From JANQFV01 sp964468185 (lineage in GTDB: Bacteria; Planctomycetota; Phycisphaerae; UBA1845; Fen-1342), in assembly GCA_964468185.1 (NCBI GenBank), contig CAYXTR010000024.1:12565-76564 (forward strand): a stretch of 64,000 nt of DNA, read 5' to 3'. Under the pieces are notes generated by a model that did not search any database, had not been told where the DNA came from, and saw nothing but the letters and a program-made list of their open reading frames with translations. How positions within the stretch are numbered: the stretch's first letter is position 1; every line of letters begins with the position of its first letter. The position numbers and the translations under genes are program-made. Below are positions 26,615 to 34,747 of the stretch, one piece after another.

Positions 26615-27811
26615 ATGGCCTGTTTGACCCGGGAGAAGGGCCGCTACTACCGCCTCCACTGGAAGTTCACCGTCAGCGCCGGTCCCCAGGCCGGCAAGTT
26701 GATGGAGGGCAGCCAGTATCTCGGTCGCTGCACCCGTGCGGCGGCCAAGGCGCGCCTGCGTGAGCTGGAGAGCTGGGAGGAAGCGGTCAAGGCCGGGCGG
26801 CATCTGCCCGACGGCGACTGGGAGGGGGTGTACGAACTCTGGCTGCGCGAGAAGGCGCTCAGCTGCACGCCGCAGACGGTGCTGCGGGCCAGGCGCGTGC
26901 TGACGCTGTACGTGCGCTGGCGCAAGGCCAAGAAACTGCCCTGCCTGCAGATCAGTGACCTGGCCTGCCGCCAGGACATCGTGCGCTGGCGGGACTACCG
27001 CCTCGATCACGAGGCCGGCCGCAAGACGGTGGCCAATGACCTGGCGACGCTCTCGTCGCTGTTCCAGTGGTGCGTGTTCGAGAAGTTCCTCACCGAAAAC
27101 CCGGTCGATCGCATCACGCGGCCGCGCTTCGTCAACAAGAAAGAAGGCGTGCCGCTGACCCGCCAACAGGCCGGGCAGTGGCTGCGGTCGATCCAGCTGC
27201 GCAAGACACTCAAGGACCGTGGTCCGCGCTCGTGGGACGAGGTCCGCCGCAAGCGGCAGCTGATCGTCTTCCTGCTCAACACCGGCCTACGCAACGGCGA
27301 GCTCTGCGCACTGAGCATCGAGGATCTCCGCGTCGATGACGACGAGCAACTGCTGTACGTGATGGGCAAGGGCCAGAAGCAGCGCTGGGTGCCGCTCAAC
27401 CGGGCGGCGCTGGCCGCCGTCCGGCTGCATCTGCGCCGTCGCGACAATCCCGCCCGCGGTCCCTTGTTCGTGACGCCGACCGCCGAGCGCTACAACGTGC
27501 GCCAGCTGGCTTCTGAGATTACTCAACTGGCCCCGAAGGGTGACGCGAAGCTCGACGTCAACCCCCACAACCTGCGGCACACGTTCGCAACCTGGCTGGC
27601 GCGTGCGACCTCAAACGTCTCGTTGGTGCAGAAGATCCTCGGTCACGAGGACGTGAACACGACGCTGCGCTACTACGTGCACACCAGCGACTACGAACTG
27701 GCTGGGGCGACGGGGAATTTGCGTGGCCGCCGTGACGGGCGCGCGGCCGCGGCTGCTCAAGAGGGTCGTGGTTTCAAGGTTATCCCGTTCCCGCAGCGGC
27801 ACGTGGGGTGA
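26615..27811 (+). CDS. Tyrosine recombinase / integrase
   Basis: The 398-residue protein has the two-domain layout of phage-type integrases. The N-terminal SAM-like core-binding domain is at about residues 65-175. The catalytic domain shows NTGLRNGELCAL (first Arg), HNLRHTFATWLA (His-x-x-Arg), LGHEDVNTTLRYY with the second His and the nucleophilic Tyr. I start at 26615, which has the strong site GGAAAGGA eight bases upstream; an in-frame extension to 26420 overlaps no site and looks non-coding. It faces the convergent operon at 27831 and is the integrase of the island inserted at ssrA. Confidence 0.93.
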   Translation: MACLTREKGRYYRLHWKFTVSAGPQAGKLMEGSQYLGRCTRAAAKARLRELESWEEAVKAGRHLPDGDWEGVYELWLREKALSCTPQTVLRARRVLTLYVRWRKAKKLPCLQISDLACRQDIVRWRDYRLDHEAGRKTVANDLATLSSLFQWCVFEKFLTENPVDRITRPRFVNKKEGVPLTRQQAGQWLRSIQLRKTLKDRGPRSWDEVRRKRQLIVFLLNTGLRNGELCALSIEDLRVDDDEQLLYVMGKGQKQRWVPLNRAALAAVRLHLRRRDNPARGPLFVTPTAERYNVRQLASEITQLAPKGDAKLDVNPHNLRHTFATWLARATSNVSLVQKILGHEDVNTTLRYYVHTSDYELAGATGNLRGRRDGRAAAAAQEGRGFKVIPFPQRHVG

Positions 27812-27830
27812 GCCCAAAGCCCGCCCGTCA

Positions 27831-28613
27831 TCAGGCACGCTGGCTCGGTGCAGCGACGTTATCCGTGTGTGATGCGTCCGGCGTTGGCTCCTCGGCCAGC
27901 AGTGAAACGGCGCCGAAAAAGCTCTCGGCGTAACTCTCGGCGCGCGTTCGTATGTAAGCGGGCAGAATCGCGGCCAAGGCAATCGCGGCGATCAGGACCG
28001 CGGTTGCCGTGACGGCGGTCACCACGGCGCTGATCCCGAACCAGACGGCGAGCCAGCATCCAGCCATGCTGATCACGGCGAACGTCAGCCAAATGGGACG
28101 AAGCCCCGCGAAGTTCCTGGCGAAGCCGTAGTCGGCGTTATGCACGCGCAGGCGATCGGCGTGCTCACTGTTGCGCAGCAGGTACCGGCACTTGCTGACG
28201 GCGTCGTTGATTACGCGATCTAGCTCATCGGTCGGATCGGCGTGGTCGACGTGCGCCGCGATGTCCAAGCCGGTCAGCTTGCGAAGCTGCATGTACCAAC
28301 GCTGACGCTGTTGCTTGGAACGCGTGTTGTCCGTGGGATGCAGCCAGCGATTGGTCGGCGAATCGAACGGCCATTGCGGCCAGAGCTGGCGCTGGATTTG
28401 ATTCCCGGCGGCTGAAGCGACATGCGACAGCCCGATCGCCACCACGGCCCCCGCCCCGACACCGGTCAGGAGCACATTAACCCAGCCCCCGAGCGGGCCG
28501 GCCGACGCAGCCGACAATGGCATCAGAAACAGCACGGTGAGCAGGGCCGGCGCGAAGCGCGCCTTACGTTCGTATCCGTCGCTAAGATTGGTGTACGACA
28601 ACCAGTGCTTCAT
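27831..28613 (-). CDS. Four-helix membrane protein, predicted effector of the E2-E1-JAB operon
   Basis: I do not recognise the family. The 260-residue protein has two N-terminal helices (about residues 19-38 and 44-66), a soluble, charged region of about 100 residues rich in Arg, Gln and His (67-170), and two C-terminal helices (171-193 and 195-220). A 2-plus-2 helix layout around a cytoplasmic or periplasmic domain is seen in membrane-acting effectors of conflict systems, but this is analogy only. Its ATG overlaps the TGA of the E2-E1-JAB gene (ATGA). It does not end in a diglycine and so is not an obvious ubiquitin-like protein. Confidence 0.7.
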   Translation of the reverse strand: MKHWLSYTNLSDGYERKARFAPALLTVLFLMPLSAASAGPLGGWVNVLLTGVGAGAVVAIGLSHVASAAGNQIQRQLWPQWPFDSPTNRWLHPTDNTRSKQQRQRWYMQLRKLTGLDIAAHVDHADPTDELDRVINDAVSKCRYLLRNSEHADRLRVHNADYGFARNFAGLRPIWLTFAVISMAGCWLAVWFGISAVVTAVTATAVLIAAIALAAILPAYIRTRAESYAESFFGAVSLLAEEPTPDASHTDNVAAPSQRA

Positions 28614-30904
28614 GTTGGGACCTCAGCCGAGAGCGGCTCGGGTAGCGGTGCGTCCAGCGTCTCCACGAAAATGCGGGCGGAACCACCTTCGCCGGCAATC
28701 AGCATGACCGGCGGCTGTCCCTGGCCTGTCAGATGCTCCCGAATCCAGCCGAAGACCTGGCGATCGGCGTCACTGGGATCGGTGTTTTTTCCCTTAGGGT
28801 GCGAGTGCCACTCGCCCAAGTAGTCAAGGTGGCCCGCGGTTCGGGCGACGATTTCCTCGCGCGCCTGCCGGAGCCCGACCACGCCCCGGATGTACATGAT
28901 GGGCCACTCGGCGCTGTCCGGTGGAGAGGGCAGCGCCAGCAGGACGTAGATCCGCCGGTGCTCATGGTCGACGCTGCCAATCAGGATGCCGCCGGTCTCG
29001 TTCGGCAGCCGCTGTTCGCGGTGTGTGCACACGGTCTTAAGGACCTCGCGGGCGACTGCCACGCGCCACAACCCATGCATCTGCGAGACGAACCGCTCCG
29101 GCTCGACATCGACGAGGGATGTTTCGCCGGTCTCACCGTTGTGCCGCCAGATTCTTACGCAAGCCTGTTCCTCACACAACATACGCTGCACCGCCGCTGA
29201 ACCGATGGCGGCGTGCACGGCGACGTGTGCTTGAGCCATACGGCTGGACACGTCACGGCAGGACACGCCGTACCGAAGCATACCATCACTGGTCTTCAGG
29301 TGGTCGGCCAGTTGTTCCGACGAGGCGAGTGCCCGGTAGTAGACCATCTCTAAATCGTCCAGGCGCACGGAACGTCGACCGTCCTCCGCCAGGAGTACCA
29401 GGTCGCCCCCGGACGGCGAGAGGAACAACGAGGCGCAGCGCGCGCCCCCGCTCCGCGCGGCAAGTTCGCGCCCCACGGGTATTGCGGCCGACATATCCAG
29501 AATCAGGTCAGCTTCGTCGAGGCGCTGCGCGACTTGTTCCGCCTGTTCGCCAGGCCTCAGTACGTCCACGGACAACGAAGTCGCGATCTCCGCATCATCG
29601 GCGACGGCGTTCATGCACGCCGCAACACAAACCGCCTTGTTGTGGCCGACCGCCATATCGCCAACCAGTGCATGCCGCGCTAGGTTGTGCGGCATCAGGG
29701 CATCATTGTCGACTATTGTCCACTGGCCGTACCCGGCCCGTGCCACGTTCATCGCCAGTTGTGAGCCGAGGGCGCCGGCACCGATCGCAACGATGCGCTT
29801 GGCGGTCCGTTCCGGGAGCCCGTTGGCCCAAGCCGCTTGCTGCCAGGTCAATCGCCGTACGACGTTGACCACTCCGATCTCGACGGTTGACCCGTCGCGC
29901 GTCGGATCCACATTCAGCGGCTGCCCGAGGGCATCATCCGCGATTTCCCATGCGCCAATCGCGACGCCCACGGCTTCCAGGTTGTCGCAGCAGAGGAATC
30001 CCTTCAGCTCCGTCCATTCCACTTCGCCTTCCAGGTCGCGTTTTTTCGACAATCCCACAACGATCAGTGGTTTCAGCAGGCGCCGCACATTCGCAGGATT
30101 GCGGTACTCGCTAGGCAGCCTGCGGAGCTCGTCACGCAGCGTTTCGAGAAGGTCGAACTCCGGCCCATTGACCAGGGATGCCAACTCCGCCAGCGAGCTT
30201 GGCGTTTGGTGAATGACTCCGTGTGTCCTCGGCGGGCTGCTCATGTACATCGTCAGACAACAAAGCCCCCCCGCGAAAGCATCTTCATCCAAGGGGGCAG
30301 CAACGAGAACGCGCCCCTCCTTCCCGCCGACCAGCGCGAGACGCAGTACTTCGACCGTCGCGCGATCGTCGAGACCGAAGCCGGACCGGACGATCAGGTC
30401 GTAGCCATGCGAGAACATCAACGGCTCGAGCGATTGCCCATCCCCGTGTAAGGTGCCACACGCCGTCTCTGAGAGCCACCACCGTATGCGCTCGACGAAG
30501 CTCGCTCCGGTCCAACTCAGCCTGACGGCGTTCCAGGGCAAATCGTACAAGCACATGCTGCGGGGCAGGGCTTGGGCGCGCATGTTTAGGTGCGGCACGA
30601 CGGGAAACTCGGCCCGTAGCAGCAACGCCTCGGGCGGAACCTCGTCGGAGCGGTCAAAGCAGGCTGCTACGCGTTCTCGGCGGCGCACGTCGTGGATCGG
30701 CAACTGCGGCCGTTCCACCTGCACGTCAAAGACGACGATCTCGCTTCCTTCGTGCGACCGGCACTCGACCATTCCTGCGTACGTACAGGCGCTGTTGCTC
30801 AGGGCCGCCACGGTCTCCCGCGCCCGCGGTAGCGTCAATGCCGTTGCCGGGACAATCAAGCCGTCCAGAGGAACGAACTCACTCGCCACGTCTTCACCCC
30901 GCAC
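28610..30904 (-). CDS. E2-E1-JAB triple-fusion ubiquitin-like conjugation/deconjugation protein
   Basis: Three domains are visible in 764 residues. First, an E2-like domain at about 40-165: FPVVPHLN, then PRSMCLYDLPWN with candidate catalytic Cys118 and ETACGTLHGDG with His153, followed by the linker to 360. Second, an E1/ThiF adenylating domain at about 360-600: the ATP-binding GAGALGSQLA (375-384), VDNDALMPHNLARH with Asp399 and Arg410, and RYGVSCRD with candidate catalytic Cys549. Third, a JAB/JAMM metalloprotease at about 605-755: NETGGILIGS and HSHPKGKNTDPSDAD with zinc ligands His700, His702 and Asp714. Such fusions could activate, transfer and remove a ubiquitin-like modifier in one chain. 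The start is GTG at 30904, overlapping the MBL stop; a GTG at 30889 with GGGGTGAA upstream is an alternative. Confidence 0.85.
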   Translation of the reverse strand: MRGEDVASEFVPLDGLIVPATALTLPRARETVAALSNSACTYAGMVECRSHEGSEIVVFDVQVERPQLPIHDVRRRERVAACFDRSDEVPPEALLLRAEFPVVPHLNMRAQALPRSMCLYDLPWNAVRLSWTGASFVERIRWWLSETACGTLHGDGQSLEPLMFSHGYDLIVRSGFGLDDRATVEVLRLALVGGKEGRVLVAAPLDEDAFAGGLCCLTMYMSSPPRTHGVIHQTPSSLAELASLVNGPEFDLLETLRDELRRLPSEYRNPANVRRLLKPLIVVGLSKKRDLEGEVEWTELKGFLCCDNLEAVGVAIGAWEIADDALGQPLNVDPTRDGSTVEIGVVNVVRRLTWQQAAWANGLPERTAKRIVAIGAGALGSQLAMNVARAGYGQWTIVDNDALMPHNLARHALVGDMAVGHNKAVCVAACMNAVADDAEIATSLSVDVLRPGEQAEQVAQRLDEADLILDMSAAIPVGRELAARSGGARCASLFLSPSGGDLVLLAEDGRRSVRLDDLEMVYYRALASSEQLADHLKTSDGMLRYGVSCRDVSSRMAQAHVAVHAAIGSAAVQRMLCEEQACVRIWRHNGETGETSLVDVEPERFVSQMHGLWRVAVAREVLKTVCTHREQRLPNETGGILIGSVDHEHRRIYVLLALPSPPDSAEWPIMYIRGVVGLRQAREEIVARTAGHLDYLGEWHSHPKGKNTDPSDADRQVFGWIREHLTGQGQPPVMLIAGEGGSARIFVETLDAPLPEPLSAEVPT

Positions 30905-32048
30905 GCGGCGGTCGGCTCGACGCGGCGACGAATCCTGCCGATCGACCCGCCTTCTTGATTTTCGTGCCGAGCGCCCCGATCTCGATGACGAGTGGCTCCG
31001 GACGCGTCTCGTTTGGGTGCTGCATCGTCACCAGGAAGTCATCGGCATCTTCGACCACGTCCTCACGGTAGTACGCAGCGGCTTGGCGGTGAGGCGGATC
31101 GGCGCCCTTCCGGTCGGCCTCACTTCCCTTCTGTGGAATCGGCATGCTGGTCGACACGACGATGCAGCCGGTCTGTCCGTAGTGCTCGAAGAGCCGCGCT
31201 ACCTGCGGCTCGGGCTCGGACTTGTCGCCTTCCCGGTCCTTGCTGCTCAGCGAACGGTGGCTGCAGTGGTGCGGCAGCTTGAACAGGTCCCATCCCAGTC
31301 TGCTAGAGTTCTTCTTTGCCTCGGTCACATTCACGATGTCAGTAAGAACCGAATGGTCCGCATCCGCCGCCAGGAAGACGCGCGTGCTGTGCCCATCGAC
31401 GACGAACGTCACGTGCATCACGAGCGCGTCGCCGTTACGATCCTCGACCTTGTGCTCGTCCTGACGCACCGCGAACGGGGAGTGGACAAAGAACTCGGCA
31501 CCATCCTCTGCCAACGAGAACTCCGGCGCCAACTGGCCCGCATCCGTCACGAGATGCCGTCGTTCCTCGAAGTCGACGTCGTTCTTCTTGCACCATTCCC
31601 TGAGACGCTCCGGGCGTGAGAAGATCCGAATCCCCTTCTTGGCCCGGAAACGAGCGCGAGCCTCCCGTTGGATGGCCTTGGCCTCCGTGTCGGCGTCGCG
31701 GTTGAGTTGCTCGGTGATGACCGCGGCCGGCACCCACAGGATATTCATCCTGATCCTCGGTTGTCCTTCCACCGGCTTCTGATACTCAGCGATGTGCTCG
31801 AAGAAGAGTAACTCCGTTGCGCCCACGTAGTGATCCCAGTCCAGGTGCGTGAACGCGACTACGTCGTAGGAGTCACGACCTGCCTTCCGGAGGTCATCCC
31901 GAAGCTCCGACGGGAGATCACAGCGCTGGTCCTCCTCATCCCCAGGGTCGCGGGTGTTGGCGTAGTCAAACAAGATCTTTTTGCTGTTGGCCAGGTCGAT
32001 GCGAATGCAATCCGCATTTCCGATGGGGTAGAACGTTGCTGCCGGCAT
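30894..32048 (-). CDS. MBL-fold metallohydrolase (ComEC/Rec2-like) of the E2-E1-JAB operon
   Basis: The 384-residue protein has the metal-binding motif THLDWDHYVG (His68, Asp70, Asp72, His73), the middle ligand region LAADADHSVL, and KLPHHCSHRSLS, equivalent to the KVPHHGS motif of ComEC-type MBL domains. This makes it a likely two-metal phosphodiesterase or nuclease. GGAG lies seven bases before the ATG. It is the first gene of the coupled three-gene operon and its end overlaps the E2-E1-JAB start by 11 bases. Its substrate, possibly a nucleotide signal or nucleic acid, is unknown. Confidence 0.82.
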   Translation of the reverse strand: MPAATFYPIGNADCIRIDLANSKKILFDYANTRDPGDEEDQRCDLPSELRDDLRKAGRDSYDVVAFTHLDWDHYVGATELLFFEHIAEYQKPVEGQPRIRMNILWVPAAVITEQLNRDADTEAKAIQREARARFRAKKGIRIFSRPERLREWCKKNDVDFEERRHLVTDAGQLAPEFSLAEDGAEFFVHSPFAVRQDEHKVEDRNGDALVMHVTFVVDGHSTRVFLAADADHSVLTDIVNVTEAKKNSSRLGWDLFKLPHHCSHRSLSSKDREGDKSEPEPQVARLFEHYGQTGCIVVSTSMPIPQKGSEADRKGADPPHRQAAAYYREDVVEDADDFLVTMQHPNETRPEPLVIEIGALGTKIKKAGRSAGFVAASSRPPRAG

Positions 32049-32384
32049 GGCGACACTCCACCTATTGGCCTCCGGCCTGCCGGAAGCGCGGGTTTATGCG
32101 AGGGCCGGGCACTCCATCGCCCAGCCTGTCGCATATTACCCAGCATCTTGTGTGCCACTCTGGCTCAGGCCACACTATATGGGTCATAAGTGCCTGTGCC
32201 TGGGGCGATTACGCTCAAGGGGCTGTGCTGTCCCGCGGCTTCAGGTTCGGTGTCAGTTTGGCAGGCCCCACCTCGGCTGCGGCAAGGATCAAGGTGAGAT
32301 TGTGTTTTCCAGCGAGCAACCCACGCAAGGGTCAGGCGCGCGTTTCCTGTGCTCGTCGGCCGGCCGAGACTCGCGCGAGGCTGG
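32049..32384. other. Intergenic region upstream of the MBL/E2-E1-JAB operon
   Basis: No gene is visible in these 336 bases. The minus strand contains the -10-like TATAGT near 32175, without a well-spaced -35 box, so I cannot assign a promoter. It separates the MBL operon from the AlpA-like gene, which suggests the MBL operon is independently expressed. Confidence 0.4.
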
Positions 32385-32645
32385 CTACTCGAGTTTCTTG
32401 CGGAGCCTTCGATCAACAGTGATCGCCCGCTCGTGCTGTTTTCGGCAGTATTCGACGATGTAGCTCCAGAGCCAGCGGGGACGGCCGCCGGCGCTGAGGC
32501 AGGGCCGGGGCAGCTCGCCCCGCTCGACCATGCGGCGCACGGTGCGTGGACTCACTCCCAGCCGAAGAGCGACCTCTTCAAGACCGACGAACACGTCGCA
32601 CGGACGGGGGTTGTCATCGGGTTGTGCCGGCTGCTCGGCCATCAT
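32385..32645 (-). CDS. AlpA/excisionase-like helix-turn-helix protein
   Basis: The 86-residue protein contains a MerR/excisionase-type winged helix: DVFVGLEEVALRLGVSPRT followed by VRRMVERGELPRPCLSAGG, typical of AlpA or Xis DNA-binding proteins of integrative elements. It ends in a basic Lys/Arg tail. It starts 12 bases after the primase stop on the same strand. It may direct excision or regulate the element. Confidence 0.8.
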   Translation of the reverse strand: MMAEQPAQPDDNPRPCDVFVGLEEVALRLGVSPRTVRRMVERGELPRPCLSAGGRPRWLWSYIVEYCRKQHERAITVDRRLRKKLE

Positions 32646-32657
32646 TGCTCTATCGAC

Positions 32658-32948
32658 CTACTGGGAAGACGCGGGGGCAGACTCGTTGGAGACTTCGGTA
32701 CGGGCGTCGCGCAGCAGCAGGTACTCGTAGGCCTTGCCCAGCAGCAGGCGCAGACGCGGCAGGTCGTCAGCGAAGAACGAGCTACTGTCCCGCCAGGCGC
32801 CGTTGCTGGGATCGCGATAGCGTTTGTTGATCGTGATGCTGTGCACGACGACCTTCCTGCCATCACGGTCCGCCTCGTTCTGCCAGATGGCCAGGCTCAG
32901 ATTGCGGACGCGGAATTCCTGCACGGGACGATTCGGGGTGGTGGACAT
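32658..32948 (-). CDS. Possible internally initiated C-terminal product of the primase gene
   Basis: An in-frame ATG at 32948 has AAGGAG seven bases upstream, a stronger site than the primase's own start. The 96-residue product, starting MSTTPNRPVQEF, contains an OB-like pattern (RVRNLSLAIWQNE, SITINKRYRDP, DSSSFFADDLPRLRLLLGKA) and could be a stand-alone single-strand binding-type protein. In related loci I believe this domain is a separate protein. This is either a real second product, or the two genes have been fused by loss of a stop codon. Confidence 0.4.
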   Translation of the reverse strand: MSTTPNRPVQEFRVRNLSLAIWQNEADRDGRKVVVHSITINKRYRDPSNGAWRDSSSFFADDLPRLRLLLGKAYEYLLLRDARTEVSNESAPASSQ

Positions 32949-34019
32949 TGCGAGGCTCCTTGATTGCTGAGTCCGTGTTACAGCAGAGCTTGGGGCGGTT
33001 GCGTTCGACCGCAGGCTCTGCGTCAGGTAAACCGGGCAGTTGGTGTCGCAGAACGGGCGCACCGCTTCCGACTCGCACCCGTAGCTGCGGTAGTGCTTGC
33101 GGTAGGCGTCGCTGACTTGCGCGCGGACCTCGTCCGCAATGATGACGCGCTTGCCGTGGTGAGGCCGGTTCTTCGCTGACCACTGTCGAAGCAGCCCCTC
33201 CGCCAGGTCTTGCGGAACACCCGCGCGCCGCAGATGCACGGCGAGGCGGAAGCAGGCCACGCGCTGAAACTGTCGCACCCCCTCAGACAGCATGCGCTGC
33301 GCGCACGGTGGCAGGGCAAAGCCGGGGGCGATTTCGATCGGCAGGTGGTTGCTGGGCGCTTCGGGTACAGCTGTCGCCGTCAGGTCGTTGGCGCTGATGA
33401 TCTCATCCAGCCGTCCCTCACCGATCCGTTCAATCTGGTCGAGAAAGCTCCATTGATCGGCGAATGGGCGGTGCGGGTCGCGGCGCGGCACAAAAACCGT
33501 GCGGCCACGCTCTACGAGCGGATGGAAGAGCGGCGCGTTGATGAAGTTCCCGTACCGGCACTGTGCGCCCAATTGATCTTGCTTCGGGAACAGCTCCACA
33601 TCCTGCTGGTCGATTTCCTCCAGAATGTGATTCAGGACGCGGCGAGGCTTCCAGGCGGGCACGCCGTCGGTTGGCAGGAAGAACCAGACGTGGTGCCCCT
33701 TTGACTTGCTGCGCTCGATATAGCCGGAAAGCCCGTAGCTGCGCGCGTGATCGACGCAGTCCACGACCGGGTTCAGGTCCGGTGTGTCGAAATCGACGAC
33801 AGCTGCCGCCGTGCGGTCACCGTCAAGCAGATAGACGCCGTAGGGCTGCTGTCCGGCCAAGTGGGCGGCGAGTACGGCGTCGGTCACCGGCGCCTTTACC
33901 TGCCGGACGGCGCCGGTTTGCAGGTCGTAGGTGCCGAATACGTCGGCACGACCTTTGAACAGCGACCGGAACTGCGCGAGCTCGGACGCGCCACACGGGT
34001 TGGATCGAACTGCAGCCAT
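32658..34019 (-). CDS. Archaeo-eukaryotic-type primase (TOTE/AEP family) with C-terminal domain
   Basis: The 453-residue protein shows the AEP primase motifs: AAVVDFDTPD (catalytic Asp76 and Asp78), GYIERSKSKGHHVWFFL (the SxH motif with His109/His110) and ELFPKQDQ followed by RYGNFINAPLF. A Cys cluster, YGCESEAVRPFCDTNCPVY, follows at about residues 320-340 as a zinc site. The last 96 residues form a separate beta-rich domain that has its own strong ribosome-binding site (see 32658-32948). Such primases replicate plasmids and integrative elements. The start is an ATG without strong Shine-Dalgarno. Confidence 0.82.
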   Translation of the reverse strand: MAAVRSNPCGASELAQFRSLFKGRADVFGTYDLQTGAVRQVKAPVTDAVLAAHLAGQQPYGVYLLDGDRTAAAVVDFDTPDLNPVVDCVDHARSYGLSGYIERSKSKGHHVWFFLPTDGVPAWKPRRVLNHILEEIDQQDVELFPKQDQLGAQCRYGNFINAPLFHPLVERGRTVFVPRRDPHRPFADQWSFLDQIERIGEGRLDEIISANDLTATAVPEAPSNHLPIEIAPGFALPPCAQRMLSEGVRQFQRVACFRLAVHLRRAGVPQDLAEGLLRQWSAKNRPHHGKRVIIADEVRAQVSDAYRKHYRSYGCESEAVRPFCDTNCPVYLTQSLRSNATAPSSAVTRTQQSRSLAMSTTPNRPVQEFRVRNLSLAIWQNEADRDGRKVVVHSITINKRYRDPSNGAWRDSSSFFADDLPRLRLLLGKAYEYLLLRDARTEVSNESAPASSQ

Positions 34020-34132
34020 GACGTGCCATTAGCGGCCGCCGCCGGTCGGAAGTTTCACACTGCGACAGCGAACGCGTTACCTTTGGAGGGGTGTGAGCAT
34101 TCAGGTACAGCGGCTGCGCCGCGCGCGGAATT

Positions 34133-34747
34133 TCAGCGAAAGTACGGTCGCTGGAGGATCTGGCGGAGCGGGCCGCCACCTTGGAGCAGCCCCATCACGG
34201 CCGCGGGCAGTCGCTGCAGCACGTGCGACACACTGGCCTGCGCGCCGGATGATTCGCCTTCTGCACACTGCAGCACAAAGTGGGCCAGGGCCAACCGTGT
34301 GCTAGGTGACAGTACGCTGAGCTCCCGGTGCACCATGGCAGTCAGGAACCGCTGTTGCTGGTGCTGCTTGAGACCCTCGGCGAATCGTACCAGGACGGTC
34401 GAAATCCCGCTTTTAGGATCACCGGCCGCATCGAGCAGCGCCTCTCCGTACCCCCTGCCGCATGGCCCCTCGTAACAGGTGTCCAGGAGCAAAAGGGCCA
34501 CGTCGCGGCGGCGCGGGTTTTGCTCGAGCACCGGCAAGCTGTCGCGGGACAACTCGGCCACGAAGTCGGCGACGACGGCGTGGAAAGCACGCGTCGAGAA
34601 CGCCTGCCAACGGAATGTGAAGCGTCGGACGGCGCGGTCGATTGGGGCATCAACGGCAGCACGCACTCGATCGGGATTCGTGACGCGCAGCAGCCGCTCG
34701 TAGATGCGCCGCGCCGCCAGCGCATCAGGATCAGTCGAACGTGTCAT
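34133..34747 (-). CDS. Hypothetical protein, mobile-element module
   Basis: The 204-residue product begins MTRSTDPDALAARRIYE and is alpha-helical and Arg/Ala/Leu-rich, with no transmembrane segment, signal or recognised motif. It overlaps the end of the upstream ATPase gene by 17 bases and precedes the primase gene by 113 bases. An in-frame upstream extension to 35062 is antisense-like and was rejected. The genomic position suggests a partner of the ATPase. Confidence 0.6.
   Translation of the reverse strand: MTRSTDPDALAARRIYERLLRVTNPDRVRAAVDAPIDRAVRRFTFRWQAFSTRAFHAVVADFVAELSRDSLPVLEQNPRRRDVALLLLDTCYEGPCGRGYGEALLDAAGDPKSGISTVLVRFAEGLKQHQQQRFLTAMVHRELSVLSPSTRLALAHFVLQCAEGESSGAQASVSHVLQRLPAAVMGLLQGGGPLRQILQRPYFR

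Noticed and set aside
27831..32048. Classification of the operon as CBASS
   Set aside because: No CD-NTase or cyclic-nucleotide effector is encoded nearby. The E1-E2/JAB parts are shared by several systems, so I do not use the CBASS label.
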